Shown here piece by piece: positions 22,764 through 34,203 of a stretch of DNA of 64,000 nt. Location of the stretch: contig NHNW01000032.1 in the NCBI GenBank assembly GCA_002786025.1, positions 372,001 through 436,000 on the forward strand, read 5' to 3'. Within the stretch, counting starts at the first letter, position 1, and each line of letters opens with the position of its first letter. The DNA is from Zasmidium citrigriseum (Eukaryota > Ascomycota > Dothideomycetes > Mycosphaerellales > Mycosphaerellaceae). The position numbers and the translations under genes are program-made. The notes under the pieces are model-generated. The model was not told the DNA's origin and did no database searches. It saw only the letters and a list, made by a program, of their open reading frames with translations.

Positions 22764-23936
22764 ATGTCGGCATCATCACGCAACCTGCGCTCCACCGCCG
22801 CTCGCCGTCAGGCGCAGCTCGACAACCCGCAACAGCAGAACAACTCACCCGCCACAATGTACTCCCCACCTCGCACCCGAGCCAGCACCCGAGCTCAGAC
22901 GCAAGCCCGCAATACCAATACCACCCCAGCAACAGCTCAGCGGCCTCGGCGTGTCCAGCGGTCTCGCCGTATCCAGCAGCCTTCTCCAACCAACCCGCCC
23001 CAAGACTCGACCGCGGATGCCTCAGCTACCGTTCCTGCAGTCAACACCGTGCAGGGACCTCGACGAGTCTTCCGAAGTAGAGCTTTTCGCACTCGTCATG
23101 TTCAGCCGCGAACCAATCCCTTGCCTCCAGTCGCCGAGAGCTCATCAGCTGAAGCACCACGGTTCCAGGACTTGTTCACGATCCCGGCCCAGACAGGAGG
23201 TCCTCGTAATGTCGAAATAAACGGTGGAAATCAAGAGCCATTCACTATTCCTGGAGCTGCTACCCCCGCAGCCAACGACACTGCCGCCGGCAACGACATA
23301 TCCCGGCCAGGCTCACCAGTACCGACGTGGAGCGATCTCGAATCCGAGTATGATTTTGAATCAGACCTCTCCAACCCCGACGAGCAAACGGCAGAACTCC
23401 AACGCCGCCAACAAATCCAAGCCGACTATGAGAGATCTCAAGCCGCTCTTCGTGATCGCAGACAACAAGCCCAAACCGCCCTCGAAACCCGCGCCCGCAT
23501 CTTCAACCTGTCCCGCACCGAAGGCACCTACACGATCCAAGCCACCATCCAAGCCGGCCAAAAGGCCTCCCGCAAAATGGAGCAGCTCGTCGGGAATTCT
23601 TGTCCCATCTGCACTGAGAAGTTCACCGAGCCAGTGACGACGAAATGCGGACATGTGTTTTGTAAGGTCTGTGTGGTGCAGTGGATGTTGGCGAAGGGAA
23701 CTTGTCCAACCTGTCGGCAGGTGCACACGGCGGGGGAGTTGGTGAGGATTGTGGATGGGGAAGTGGAGGAGAGTCGCGTCAACGACAGGACCATCTCTCG
23801 TGCTCTCGATGACCTCAGGGCGGGTGGGGTGCAGGTCGTTATTGTGTCTGGGGACGCGGGGAATGAGGACGAGCAGACGCCATTGGGATTCCTGAGGGAC
23901 CGCGGCCGGGTGGAGGATGAGGATGAGGTGTTGTGA
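22764..23936 (+). CDS. RING-finger protein, probable E3 ubiquitin ligase (RING family member 1)
   Basis: Single-exon gene of 390 residues. The first 270 residues are disordered, rich in Arg, Gln, Pro and Thr, with repeated RTR/RVQRSRR basic patches. A C3HC4 RING occupies about residues 280-318: CPIC, CGHVFCKVC and CPTC supply the eight zinc ligands. The RING is preceded by KMEQLVGNSC, the EQL-x4-C junction also found in the four RING genes at 38-48 kb, so they are paralogues or share the module. An in-frame ATG at 22641 exists; I prefer 22764 because the intervening 41 residues lack the compositional character of the rest. Stop lies 61 codons after the last zinc ligand pair in an acidic tail. 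Target unknown. Confidence 0.85.
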   Translation: MSASSRNLRSTAARRQAQLDNPQQQNNSPATMYSPPRTRASTRAQTQARNTNTTPATAQRPRRVQRSRRIQQPSPTNPPQDSTADASATVPAVNTVQGPRRVFRSRAFRTRHVQPRTNPLPPVAESSSAEAPRFQDLFTIPAQTGGPRNVEINGGNQEPFTIPGAATPAANDTAAGNDISRPGSPVPTWSDLESEYDFESDLSNPDEQTAELQRRQQIQADYERSQAALRDRRQQAQTALETRARIFNLSRTEGTYTIQATIQAGQKASRKMEQLVGNSCPICTEKFTEPVTTKCGHVFCKVCVVQWMLAKGTCPTCRQVHTAGELVRIVDGEVEESRVNDRTISRALDDLRAGGVQVVIVSGDAGNEDEQTPLGFLRDRGRVEDEDEVL

Positions 23937-24683
23937 AGCAGCAGGAGAAAGACCAGGAACCGGAAAGTCGGCTTTGAGGTCGAGTGTGTTTTCAAGCAGA
24001 TACAGTCGCTCCGGACATATGGCCGTCAGCACTGAGACAGTGGGATTCCAGAATGCAGCATACGAAGTACTAAAACGCAAAAGTCCACTTGACATCCTAA
24101 TACGAGCTTAGGGCATCGATGGTATGTGTGATCAAACATTCCATACAACTCTACAGTCCCTCTGCGTATACAGTCGGTGCGAGTAGTGGCGGACCGCAAC
24201 TTCTATTCTGCTTGGTGGCAAGTATCCTTTTCCTCATCTTAGTCGATCACCTTGAGATGTCGAAGTCAATGCAAGAATTCGGGTATGTTGGAGATGAGGA
24301 GGAGAGGAGGAATCATTGGACCAGGGGCTTCTGATGCCAAGGGGTAGGTGGCATGAGCGATGTTATGTGAGGGACTATGGCGTCTCTGGGTGTGCATATG
24401 GACTACATGGATCGCTGGCGCTGTTTGTAACGTGTTGCATGAGCACGGACACATCTCTGCTCGTTGTGTTGCTGAAGACGGAGCAAGTCGATGGACTTTA
24501 ATCAAAATTTGTGGCTGCTGAGAGAAGCCTAGAAAAAGGGGAATCATTCAGGTAAAACTCATCGATTTTCATTGCACTAGCAAACACTAACACTTCCGCT
24601 CATGATTCAATGCACTCCTAATTGTCAGCCACCGCCATCTTCCTTTCCGCCCCAATCATTCCCCTATCCATACCTCCTCAGAT
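23937..24683. other. Intergenic gap between convergent genes
   Basis: 3' flanks of the RING gene and the first peroxygenase. I see no gene. Confidence 0.6.
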
Positions 24684-25959
24684 TTAGGTAAGCGGGCGTG
24701 GGCAGCCAAGGTTGTCGAAGCTAGGAGCTACACGGGTCAAGAAGAAGCCGATAGCCTCGACCGTAGGCGTAACAATGCCGTTCAGAGTGCTTGGAATGCT
24801 CTGCGTGGCAACCTGGTAAAGCAAGCAAGAAACCGCCTCGGCCTTGATATCCTTCGAGATCGTGCCGTTGGAGATGATATCTCTCCAGTCAATAGGCGCA
24901 AAAGTGCCATCACCAACATTGCCACCGAACGGACGGGGATTGAGGAGGTACATGGCGAGAATCTGCTCTGTGACTTTGCGGTTGGTGTAAGGGTCCACGC
25001 GGTTAATCCAGTTGTTGGGGAGACGCTCCTCGATGAAGAAGGAGTTCATGGTCGCTTGGTCGGGGATGTAGTTCGGTCCGGAAGGCATCAGCTCGTACAA
25101 GAACGAGGCGGCGCCGAAGAGGAGGAGCGAGAGCGGGCCGAAGAAGAAGTTCGGGTTCTCGGCGACGGATTGGTCCCAGCGCTCGCCGCGGTAGACGGCC
25201 AGGTTCTGGAGGTTGTGTAGACCACCTGTCGTGCGGGACATCATGTTGAACAACGTGCGGTTGAAGGAGAAGTTGTCGCCACCGCCGGTGAAGAAGTCGT
25301 TGCGGGTGAGGGATGTGTCCGCTTCGAACTTGTTGTGGCCTGCGAGACCTGGCTGGCTGCCGGTCAGGGCAGGGTTGATGGAGGTGCGGGTGGTGGCGTC
25401 GCAACCGATGGAGAGTTTGGTGGTGATGAGGTCGCCGTCGGCTTGCAGGCCCAGGAAGGCGAGGAGGAGGGAGAGGTCGTAACCGACGTTGTAGACGTTT
25501 TGTTGTGCGTCTACGAGCTCGTTGAAGGTGGTGATGCCGTCGCGGGCGAGGAAGCCGTGGTTGGCGGCGGTGTTGAGGCCGGGGCAGCTATGGAATGTCA
25601 GTGTCGACTGGATGATTTGGTGGTGGTTTGACTTACGGGCCACGAATGTCCCGCGAAGTTGGGGCGATGAAGCGATGGGCCGCATCACCGGGAGCTGGGA
25701 CCTGGTAGCCACCCTTCTCATTGCCCTTCTTTCCGCCGATGGCGTTGTTGTACTGGCCAGGCTGGACTGGCACAGCGTTGACGTGGTTGGGGTTGAAGGG
25801 GCACTGGGCAGCGCTGCCGGGACCCTCTGGGACTTGCTGACGGCGATACATGTCCCTCTTGGGGAGCATGGAGGAGTCGACACCTGGGGCATTGACAACC
25901 CATGGGAAGGCATAGGCCGCCTCAGCGGCGATGAGGGAGAAGGCAGCGAAGGATCTCAT
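24684..25959 (-). CDS. Heme-thiolate peroxygenase/chloroperoxidase family, secreted (copy 1)
   Basis: Extracellular heme enzyme of about 408 residues that uses H2O2 for oxygen insertion or halogenation. Exons 25959-25637 and 25587-24684 with a 49-nt intron. Signal peptide MRSFAAFSLIAAEAAYA, then a short pro-region with a PKR site. The intron splits the heme-ligand motif: splicing gives RGPCPGLNTAANHG, with Cys109 as the axial thiolate (the PCP motif). Glu196 in FEADTSLTRND is the E-x-D motif that binds Mg2+ and provides the distal acid, with Arg203 nearby. NFSFNRTLF supplies N-glycosylation sites. Length and motifs fit the long aromatic peroxygenase group more than the short one, though the EGD form is EAD here. 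Confidence 0.9.
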
Positions 25960-28900
25960 GTTGGCGATAGGAAGATCCAAACAAGGTGTTGATGGAGGAA
26001 TTCAAGACGAAGAGGCCTCTGACTTATAGAAAACCGTTGACTTGTTGCTGGATGGTGATGGAAGACGCAGATCAACTCCCGTATTTGTACTTTTTCGTCT
26101 TCATGTTCGCAAGACTCGTATAGCCACGCAGTCATTCCACCACCGAGGAACCTGACGACGATCTTTGCCATCTCCGCATTTGGGAGGCAGAGTTCGACAC
26201 TGTCGCTTGCCATGCAAATGCCGCGACCAGTGCAGAGGGCTGAATAGTAGACAGTAGGCGAAAGCTGTAATGTGACGGCGGTGTCGTTTGCTGGGCGCTT
26301 TGAAATGAAGACTCTCTGGTTGGTCGGATGCCACCGCCACCGCGCTCAGAGGGTCCTGCGCCTTCGACCCCATCGCGAAGGGTTGCGCATTTGGCGAGGC
26401 GGGCGTATGAGGCGTATTCTTGTTGGATGGCGAAAGCGGGCTTGGATGCTTGGAATACGGTTCGTCGTCTTGGCTCCAAGCCCGGTCAATGTTGCGGACT
26501 TGACATCGTTGAAGTGTTTGCATGCTTTAGAAGAGTCAAAATCGTTCTCGAACTTTATAGTCGGTAAATAATAGTCTAAAGAGTTGTTAGCGAACGTTTG
26601 AGCTGTGCATTAGCGATAGTCGTTGAGTATCGAACCTCGTGGTAAACCCGGTAATCGTTGATGCTAAGCCGCCCAGCCGGCGCACCGTCCTTAAGCATCA
26701 CCAGGTCAGCCGCCACATACGATCTTCCTCCTGCCTCTTGCGGCCAAAACGCGGGGAGCTTGGCCTACGATGTGAACGACTCGCTGTCGCGGCACCCTGC
26801 CACCGAGGAAGTTGAGGGATGAATTCTCCTTGAGCCTCCTGGCAAGACAAGGTGTGGCTGCTTGTCGTTTTAGAGTTAAAAAAACGTCGTCTGTAGAAAC
26901 TCTATTTCTTGTCGATCTCTTCTCCCTGCAATAGGGTTGCATACACTTGGCGGTAAGTCGAAGCGTGAGGTGTTGCGAGATGGTAATCAGGAGAGCCCCA
27001 TCTGCAGATTGTGGTAAGAGACGACGATGCGGCCTGGCTTTGGCGTCCTGCGTGCATTGCATGATTGCCTGGAGAGTGTTGACGAACGCAAGGTTAGCCG
27101 TGATTACGATAAATTTGCCGAAAAGGGGCGTTGCACCAACCAGTCGTATTCAGGCAGAACTTGCTGACCGAGGATCTTGTCGCTCACCGTGATGTCTCCA
27201 AAAGGTCAGCAGGCGAAGCCACTGTGTCGTGAACTTGGCAGAACGCCCAAGGGACGTCATGTTCTGATGCCTGAAGTTTTTGGCAGCATGGTGAAGAAAG
27301 GTCGTTGCAGTCGAGAAGAAATCAGAAGAATAGTTCTCCATCTTGAGGTTGAATAGATTGACAGATCGACAACATCCACTCTCGCGTGCTTGCCTCGTGG
27401 CATCCTCGTTGCGTCGGCTCCTTCAGAACGTAGATTGAACGTCTATTCAAACTTTACCACCTGCAGCGTGCGAGCGCACTCCCAGCACAGAGCCAGCCTC
27501 GTCGGGAAAACGAAGGAGGAAAGAAGTTAGGCTGCGAGACATCGTGTCCAGACCTCATTCGAATCTTGTTCACAGCTGACCGACTTGAACATAGCTCGTC
27601 GTTGAAAAGATGGTTGAAGCCAGGTGGGAAGTTGCTGCAAACTAAGCAGACGGTCCCTTGGCCATTTGGAAATCGAGATGGACGAGCTTTTGCTGAATAT
27701 GCTGGATTGAACCAGGGCGCATGTCTCTGTACTGGAACAAGACATGATTGAAGTCCTCGGTCCCGATCTCCTCGATCACACCGCGGCATCCAGGGTGGCG
27801 GACGTTGGTTGAATGCCTGCAAGGTGCTTGACACTGCAATCAACATTCTTGCGAGACTGTCATTTTCGGTATGGAGTTTGAAAGTTCAACCACTGGTTCC
27901 TTGATGCTGAGAGACTGTGTGCCTTGAATCCCGTGGGTTATCTCATGTCGAAAGCTGGTTCATTTCTTCTGCAGTGAGACTTCCGCTCGTTGGACGAGTG
28001 ACATTTGGACTGTCTGTTTCCTCATAAAAACCTGAACAGGTCGAGGTCGGTCCAGATATCCTTGCGACACGGCATCTCTGTGAGAGCAGACAATTGCTGC
28101 GCTGTCTGCTGCTGTTCGGGGAGCCTTGGTGGAAAGGACTTCGTGCAGGTCGAGTTGGCCGGCGAGTGGAGGAGGCGACACTTCTTTTCTATTTTCAGCT
28201 TTCTGAATTTGCAGTCTCCTGTGTAGAGCCGGTGCTGGCCAAGGGTTGGACAGCGGCCCTCGGATGGATTCGCACGACAGTGTTGGTGAACTGCAGGTGC
28301 TTCAACATGGTCTCGCTAGAGGTCAGCTTTCATGAGGCAAAGGCTGCAGGCGCACATTCTCGACTGTCTCTGCACGACTCGTGGCGAAGCACTTCAATGC
28401 TGCTCGACTTTCGGGAAGCGAGACGACATTCGCAGATCATGCAATCGGCGTTGTGTCATCGCACGCATTTTCATGTTGAAGCACGACCGCCAACTCCGCC
28501 GTATTCCCGTCGCCACCATCACTGCGCCCGTCTCTTGCATGTCACCTGCCTTCATTCCCAATGCTCGCCCTCATCGCGTTTTCGCAGATACTCGTAGGCC
28601 AGTTGCGGACAGGCCTTGAGGGGGCGGTCTCGTAACGTCCACACCTCGTGTCGCATGCCGTCAAATCACTCGTCACTTCTAGCACGGGCATCGAAAGGAG
28701 ATGAAGGGAACTCTGGAGACGCAAGAGCCCAGGGGCCACCTCTTCTTCATGGGCGCATGCTCTTCGGCTTTCGGCGGGATGGCTGCACGTTTGCTTGTGC
28801 GGATTCTGATTTGCGTGGCGGCCGCGGACTGTGGTTCCACATTGCTCATGAGGACAAGAGCACCTGGAAAGGACGAGGTATCTGGACCTTCATAAGATGC

Positions 28901-31900
28901 GGGTTTGTTGATGGCTGTTTTCTGTGTGCACGTCTTCAGTTTCGCACTATGAAGATGCAGATGAAGAAAGTGCCCCTTGAGTCAGCACAATGCTCCTACC
29001 TCGCAAACACTCCTGCCCTTCGTCAATTCCAGAGTCGAGGCTTCCGCAAGAACTACCCGTCTCGTCGATGCCGTCATAACATGAGAACGGAAAGAGCGAG
29101 ATACACTGAGATGGCAATGTCAGACTTTACACACCTCGTGCCATCCTGTGCCGGCGAAATGTGAGACCATGGCATGGAATGTGGCTCAAAAACTCGCTGT
29201 TTCCTGCGCTGCCCCAGCTCCTTCTTCTTCTATAATTTCTGGCGTCCCTTCGCCGAGCCCCCCGACTTCTTCATCTTACTGGAACCGGACTGTACGCTCG
29301 GATCAGCCTCATGGATACCACTTTCTACTCGGGGATGGAGGCACAGTTTCGAAAGGATTCGAAGGGTAAACCAAGGAAGAGAGCGGCGTTACGTGTTTGT
29401 CCACGTTGAATGACGGGATATGATGGGCGAGCATCAAGATGAGGGACATTCTGATGTTGCAAGGGACTGCGAGATCATGAAGAGAAGTGCGACACGACGG
29501 CGCCATGGGTATGTTCCGAGGAATGAATCTGATAGTCGGTGACTGATGGCCGGAAGAAAGCTTGGGCAAGCCAGCACATGGGGTCATTATCGCTGGGAGC
29601 ACAGTCGAGGTCCTTTACATCTCGCGAAGGACAATATCTCCGGCTCTGGGTGTGACCTTTCTGGCCTTTGACATCGCCGGATTGGCCTGTCGGGATCGTT
29701 CGGGTAAACGCAGCGCCCATCCTGGTTTGACTCGGCATGTTGCGTCTATAGGCCAGGGAGATGACAGACATCAATGTCGTGAGCAATGCCAAACCGTGGC
29801 CGGTTGCTCTCTTGGACGTTCCACGGCCGCTAAAGTACGTTGCCCTGCAGCCTGAAGAGCTGCCTGACTACACCACAGTCAATCTCCAATACCATCCCAG
29901 AAGCTCGTCCAGCAAGGCCAAGGGCGAAAAGTCTCACTGCAGTCGACCACCCCAGAGTCCAAGTCACCAGGTCAGGAGTGTGGACAGCTCTGGCCTCGAG
30001 CGCCTGGTCATGGGACGCATCGACAACAGTGGCAGAGCTTGCAAGTGGAACACCTCAAGGCATCACAGCATGCAAGCCTTTCGTTTGGAGCTGCCCCTGG
30101 AGCAGCCGTCTGACAATCGCATTCGCATGTCGCTGCCAGATCGAGATCTCCAGCTGAGGTGACCAACGAGCAGGTCAACCTGGACATCGACTCCAAGGTC
30201 TTCCAGATGGAAAAGGTCCAGTTAGGGGAGCGAGTTGGTACGACATCTAGGGTGGTGACTTTCGCTTCTGATCAGTCATCAAACCGACAAGAGCCTTTCT
30301 TTCACGAAGAAGGAAAACGAGAGACAACATTGTGGGTGCTTACCTCCCCGGCGGCTTTTCCTCATTGCTCTCACCACATCCCCCAAGACGAAAAGTACAG
30401 AGGTACCTACTCCCTCGAATCCCAAAGGAGCAATTGGAAAATGTGCCTACAAAAGTCAGAAACTGCCTCGGACCCACCTGCGGTAATAGCCTCCATGCTA
30501 TTGGGCCAGAACACTTGGGACTCATCAGCTCCAAGTTCTAGGAATTCCAGACCGAGGAGACCAAGCACCTCTCTCCTGCTGCAGGACCTTCCCCGGCAAA
30601 CAAGGACCTGGAGTTCGACCAAGTCCTTAGGCCTCCACTGTGGCAATCTGGGCGCGAGTGCAAGCTTATGGGGCGTCGAGACCCAGCGCTTTCGCGAGGT
30701 GAGCGTCATCAGACTGCCGAGTGTGGCTTGCAAGCAGGTCAGCAGTACTCCAGAACTGGAAGATCCTCCATCTCTTCGCCCCGGTCTTCACATGCTGGCC
30801 TTGCTCTGGGATTGCTGTCGGAGACCGAGCCGCATCGAACGCACACGACGATCGTGGAATCTTAAAGGGAGTGTCGGCATCATTCTCATACAAATCCTCA
30901 CTGCAAAGAGCTGCTATATAGGATGTCAACGTCGACAGGAGACGTAATCAGCACAAGAAGGACTGCGGCTGGAGAAAAAAGATGCTGGACGCACCAATCA
31001 GCGATCGTCAGGCCCATCACCACCCTCGGTGTACAGCTACTCCAACCACCCAAAAAGCGGGGGACGCCACGCAGCTGGCGAAGGTTCCTCGGTGCCAAAA
31101 AGCAAACTTAAGCATGAAATAGACTTCTCCAGAGATCTGCACCACGGCCCGCCAGGAACAGTGCCAAATCGCGGGGCTGGACTTGGTTTCAGGGCGACGG
31201 TTCGTCTTGGAACACCTCGAATTCCATATTCGATGCTTGGACGGCGTTGAACATTGTCAAGCCACGTTACAGTATGTATCGATGTTGCGACATACCGGCG
31301 AAATACGTCCTCACAGCTGGATCGTGTCTTTGCGGCTGTAAGTGGCTGACACTCTCCAATCCGCCGACGTCATGGCCGTTTCCTTCGTCTACAGTTGTCG
31401 CAGTTGAGACCACCGTTACGACGTTGACGGCAGCAACGGCATGACCAAAGGGAGCTGCCGCCCCGGATTCTGGGGATGGCGAAGATAAGGTTGCAACCAA
31501 GCCTTGGGATCGAGGCCACAGGGTGAGGTCGTAGGCAGCCTCACAAGTCTTAGCTCCGCCCGTCGAACGCCGCTGACACGTGAAGCTGGCGAAGACCTGT
31601 CTGCAGACGTCTCGCCCTCCGGTCCTATACAGCAGTGATCGACGTAATGTCGATTCTTTGATTGGCCGAGAAGACATACAGCTCTGCGCCTCTCCACGAT
31701 TGGGCAGTGGAATCGCCTCTGGCCTCACCTAGTGGGCGATAAGCCTCGGCGGTGTCTTTTGAAAGCGGCTCGTAGTCGCTCTGGACAACGGCGTTTTCCA
31801 TACACGGGATGTCATCGAACAGACGCCATGGCGAGAACCAATTGCAGCCACAGCATTTGTCGAGTACAAGATATGAGGCTGTCTCACGGGCATACAAGTT

Positions 31901-31988
31901 GTTGGATTCCTGCAGTCGTGAACCTCCAACCTCTTTCCCTTCGCTCACCTACCTTTGAAGAACTGTCTTGGCAGTACCCTCATTCATC
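25960..31988. other. About 6 kb with no convincing gene between the two peroxygenases
   Basis: No frame here carries a domain I recognise. Overlapping frames on both strands are short (mostly under 180 codons). Among the longest are 28616-29164 (+), 30159-30947 (+) and 31728-31267 (-). A minus-strand stretch at about 30150-29830 reads as hydrophobic protein with one stop, hinting at a decayed membrane-protein gene. The region may hold remnants or non-coding transcripts; I see no terminal repeats or transposase motifs. Confidence 0.45.
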
Positions 31989-33441
31989 ATGAAGTTCTTG
32001 GCAGCCGGCCTGTTGGCCAGCACTGTTGCAGCCTTCCCATACCGCATGGACGAGCTGGTCGCTCCTCTCGCCAACAACGAGGCCTTCCAGGAGTTCAAGC
32101 GCTCCAAGATCGAGAGCCGTCAGAACAAGGCCTCTCCTCAGGGTGTCGGCGCCCTCCCACTCACCCCACCACCATTCGATGCCGCCGCTCAGTACGTGAG
32201 CAACCAGGGCGCCCACAAGTTCGTTGCTCCCGGCCCAGGTGACGAGCGAGGCGAGTGCCCAGGGCTTAACGCCCTTGCCAACCACGGCTACCTCCCACAC
32301 AACGGTCGTGCTACCATCCAGCAGTTCATCGATGGAACCAACGCCGGTTTCGGTATGGCCAAGGATCTAGGTGGTTTCCTTGCCGTCTTCGGTGCTCTCA
32401 TCGACGGCGATGGTTCGTCCTGGTCGATCGGTGGCAAGCCACACACCGGTATCTTGGGCTCGCACAACAACTACGAGACGGACAGCTCGCCGCTCAAGTC
32501 GGACTTGAACCAGTACGGTTCCAACACCCGACTCATCATGAGCCAGTTCTACAACGTATGACATTATCATCAAGCATATTTTGTGGATCCACACTGACGG
32601 TCCTTCGCAGCTATACAACCGCCAGCCAAATGCTGCCACGGCCAACTACAACCTCGAGGTCCTCCGTGACTTCCGTGATTCGCGATTCAAGGAGTCTGTT
32701 GCTAAGAACCCTTACTTCGCCTGTAAGTATCTAACTATCAACAACACTATCGATTCCTCGCTAATATGATTATAGACCTGCCCTTCGGTGGTATTGAGGT
32801 CTCCCAGGCCGCCTTCACCTTCATCTACCGCTTCATGTCCAACAAGTCGGCCGAGTACCCAGAGGGTATCCTCAACAAGCAAGTCCTCAAGAGCTTCATG
32901 GCCATCGAGGGCCCTGAGAACAACCTCAAGTGGAACCCAGGTCACGAGAAGATCCCCGACAACTGGTACGTTGCACCCTCTTCATCCTATCACCCATCCA
33001 CATATGCTGACAATGATTTCCAGGTACAAGCGCAACCCCAGCGACGAGTACTCCATCCCCTACTTCCAAGCCGACATCCTCTACGTCGCCGAGAAGGCCC
33101 CCGAAATCCTCACCGTCGGCTGCAACAAGGGCAAAGTCAACACCTACTCGCCCATCGACCCAGCAGCCCTCACCAACGGCGCCTACACCGCGCAGCAAGT
33201 CGCTAAGAACCCGGCTTGCTTCGCTGCGGCTTTCGCTATGGCTGAGCTGCCGCTCATCACCGGCCTTAACATTAATGTTGCTCCTTTCAGCACGCTGGCC
33301 AACCAGCTTAGCCAGCAGATTACTGGGATGGGATGTGCTAGCATTGGATCGGTTAACCAGAGCGCCCTCACTGCGTGCCCTGGCTTCTCGTTCTATGGTG
33401 GACCTACTGGACCTGTCGCTCCTGGTGCTATCCAGTCTTAG
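31989..33441 (+). CDS. Heme-thiolate peroxygenase/chloroperoxidase family, secreted (copy 2)
   Basis: Protein of about 428 residues in four exons: 31989-32555, 32611-32722, 32776-32965, 33024-33441 (introns 55, 53 and 58 nt). Signal peptide MKFLAAGLLASTVAAF. The heme-thiolate ligand is Cys90 in GECPGLNALANHGY; Glu precedes the Cys where the family usually has Pro. NNYETDSSPLKSD holds the E-x-D metal/acid motif (Glu163, Asp165). Exon 2-4 products (NRQPNAATANYNLEVLRDFR, LPFGGIEVSQAAFTFIYRFM, WYKRNPSDEYSIPYF) are typical of the C-terminal half. It shares family but not intron positions with copy 1: here the PCP-equivalent lies within exon 1. Paralogy is therefore old, or the two are different subfamilies. 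Confidence 0.9.
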
Positions 33442-34203
33442 ATGTCTCGGAGGTTGATGAGGATGTGAAGATGTGTGAAGCACAACGTGTCGCGGAGATA
33501 TGATGCATGATGGCATGAAAGTATGACAGAGTGTATTGGATGTTCCTTGTATATACCATAGCAAGATGAGATGACGAAGAGAACAAGAAGACTTTGACAC
33601 AAACGCAGTCCACGCACTGTACCTGTTACCCAGTCCCATTTCGATCACATCATATGGTCCTCATCGATCATAGACGCCTGCAGGTGTCGTACCTCACCAT
33701 ATGACGAGACGATGGTCCGTCTTCGAAGGCAAAGCGAATTGGTAGAATCATCGACGACCTGTATTCCCAAATTACGCAGATGAAAATAGTCCTTCAACGC
33801 ATGATGGTCGGCCTGTGTGACGAGCGATGCTGCAGGTACTTCACCTTCAATGAACATAACCGTGCTTGCTGAGACGAGAAGGCCTCGTGAGAAGTTCAAT
33901 AGAGAACGTTCTTCAAATTACCTTTCTCGACACCTGTGTTTCGGCACCGATATTTGGTGCTGATTTCTTCGGATTTGGTCGAAGGCATTTTCTTGGATTT
34001 GTCGTTGGACGGGAAATTGGAGGTTACCTCTTGCTTTAACAGAATACCTTGGAGATGTGATCTGCACGCGGTTTGGATCGCTTCACGTGGGGGAGCAGAC
34101 GATCTACATTCGCTAATCAGAGCAATATCTACCTGCAGGAAGGCGAATCTCATTTCAAGATGCATCGTGCGAGCCGGCTATGAGCTGTTCCTCCAAGGTT
34201 GGC
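33442..34203. other. Intergenic gap between convergent genes
   Basis: 3' flanks of the second peroxygenase and the ferric reductase. An 84-codon minus-strand frame (33899-33645) is present but has no recognisable motif. Confidence 0.5.
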
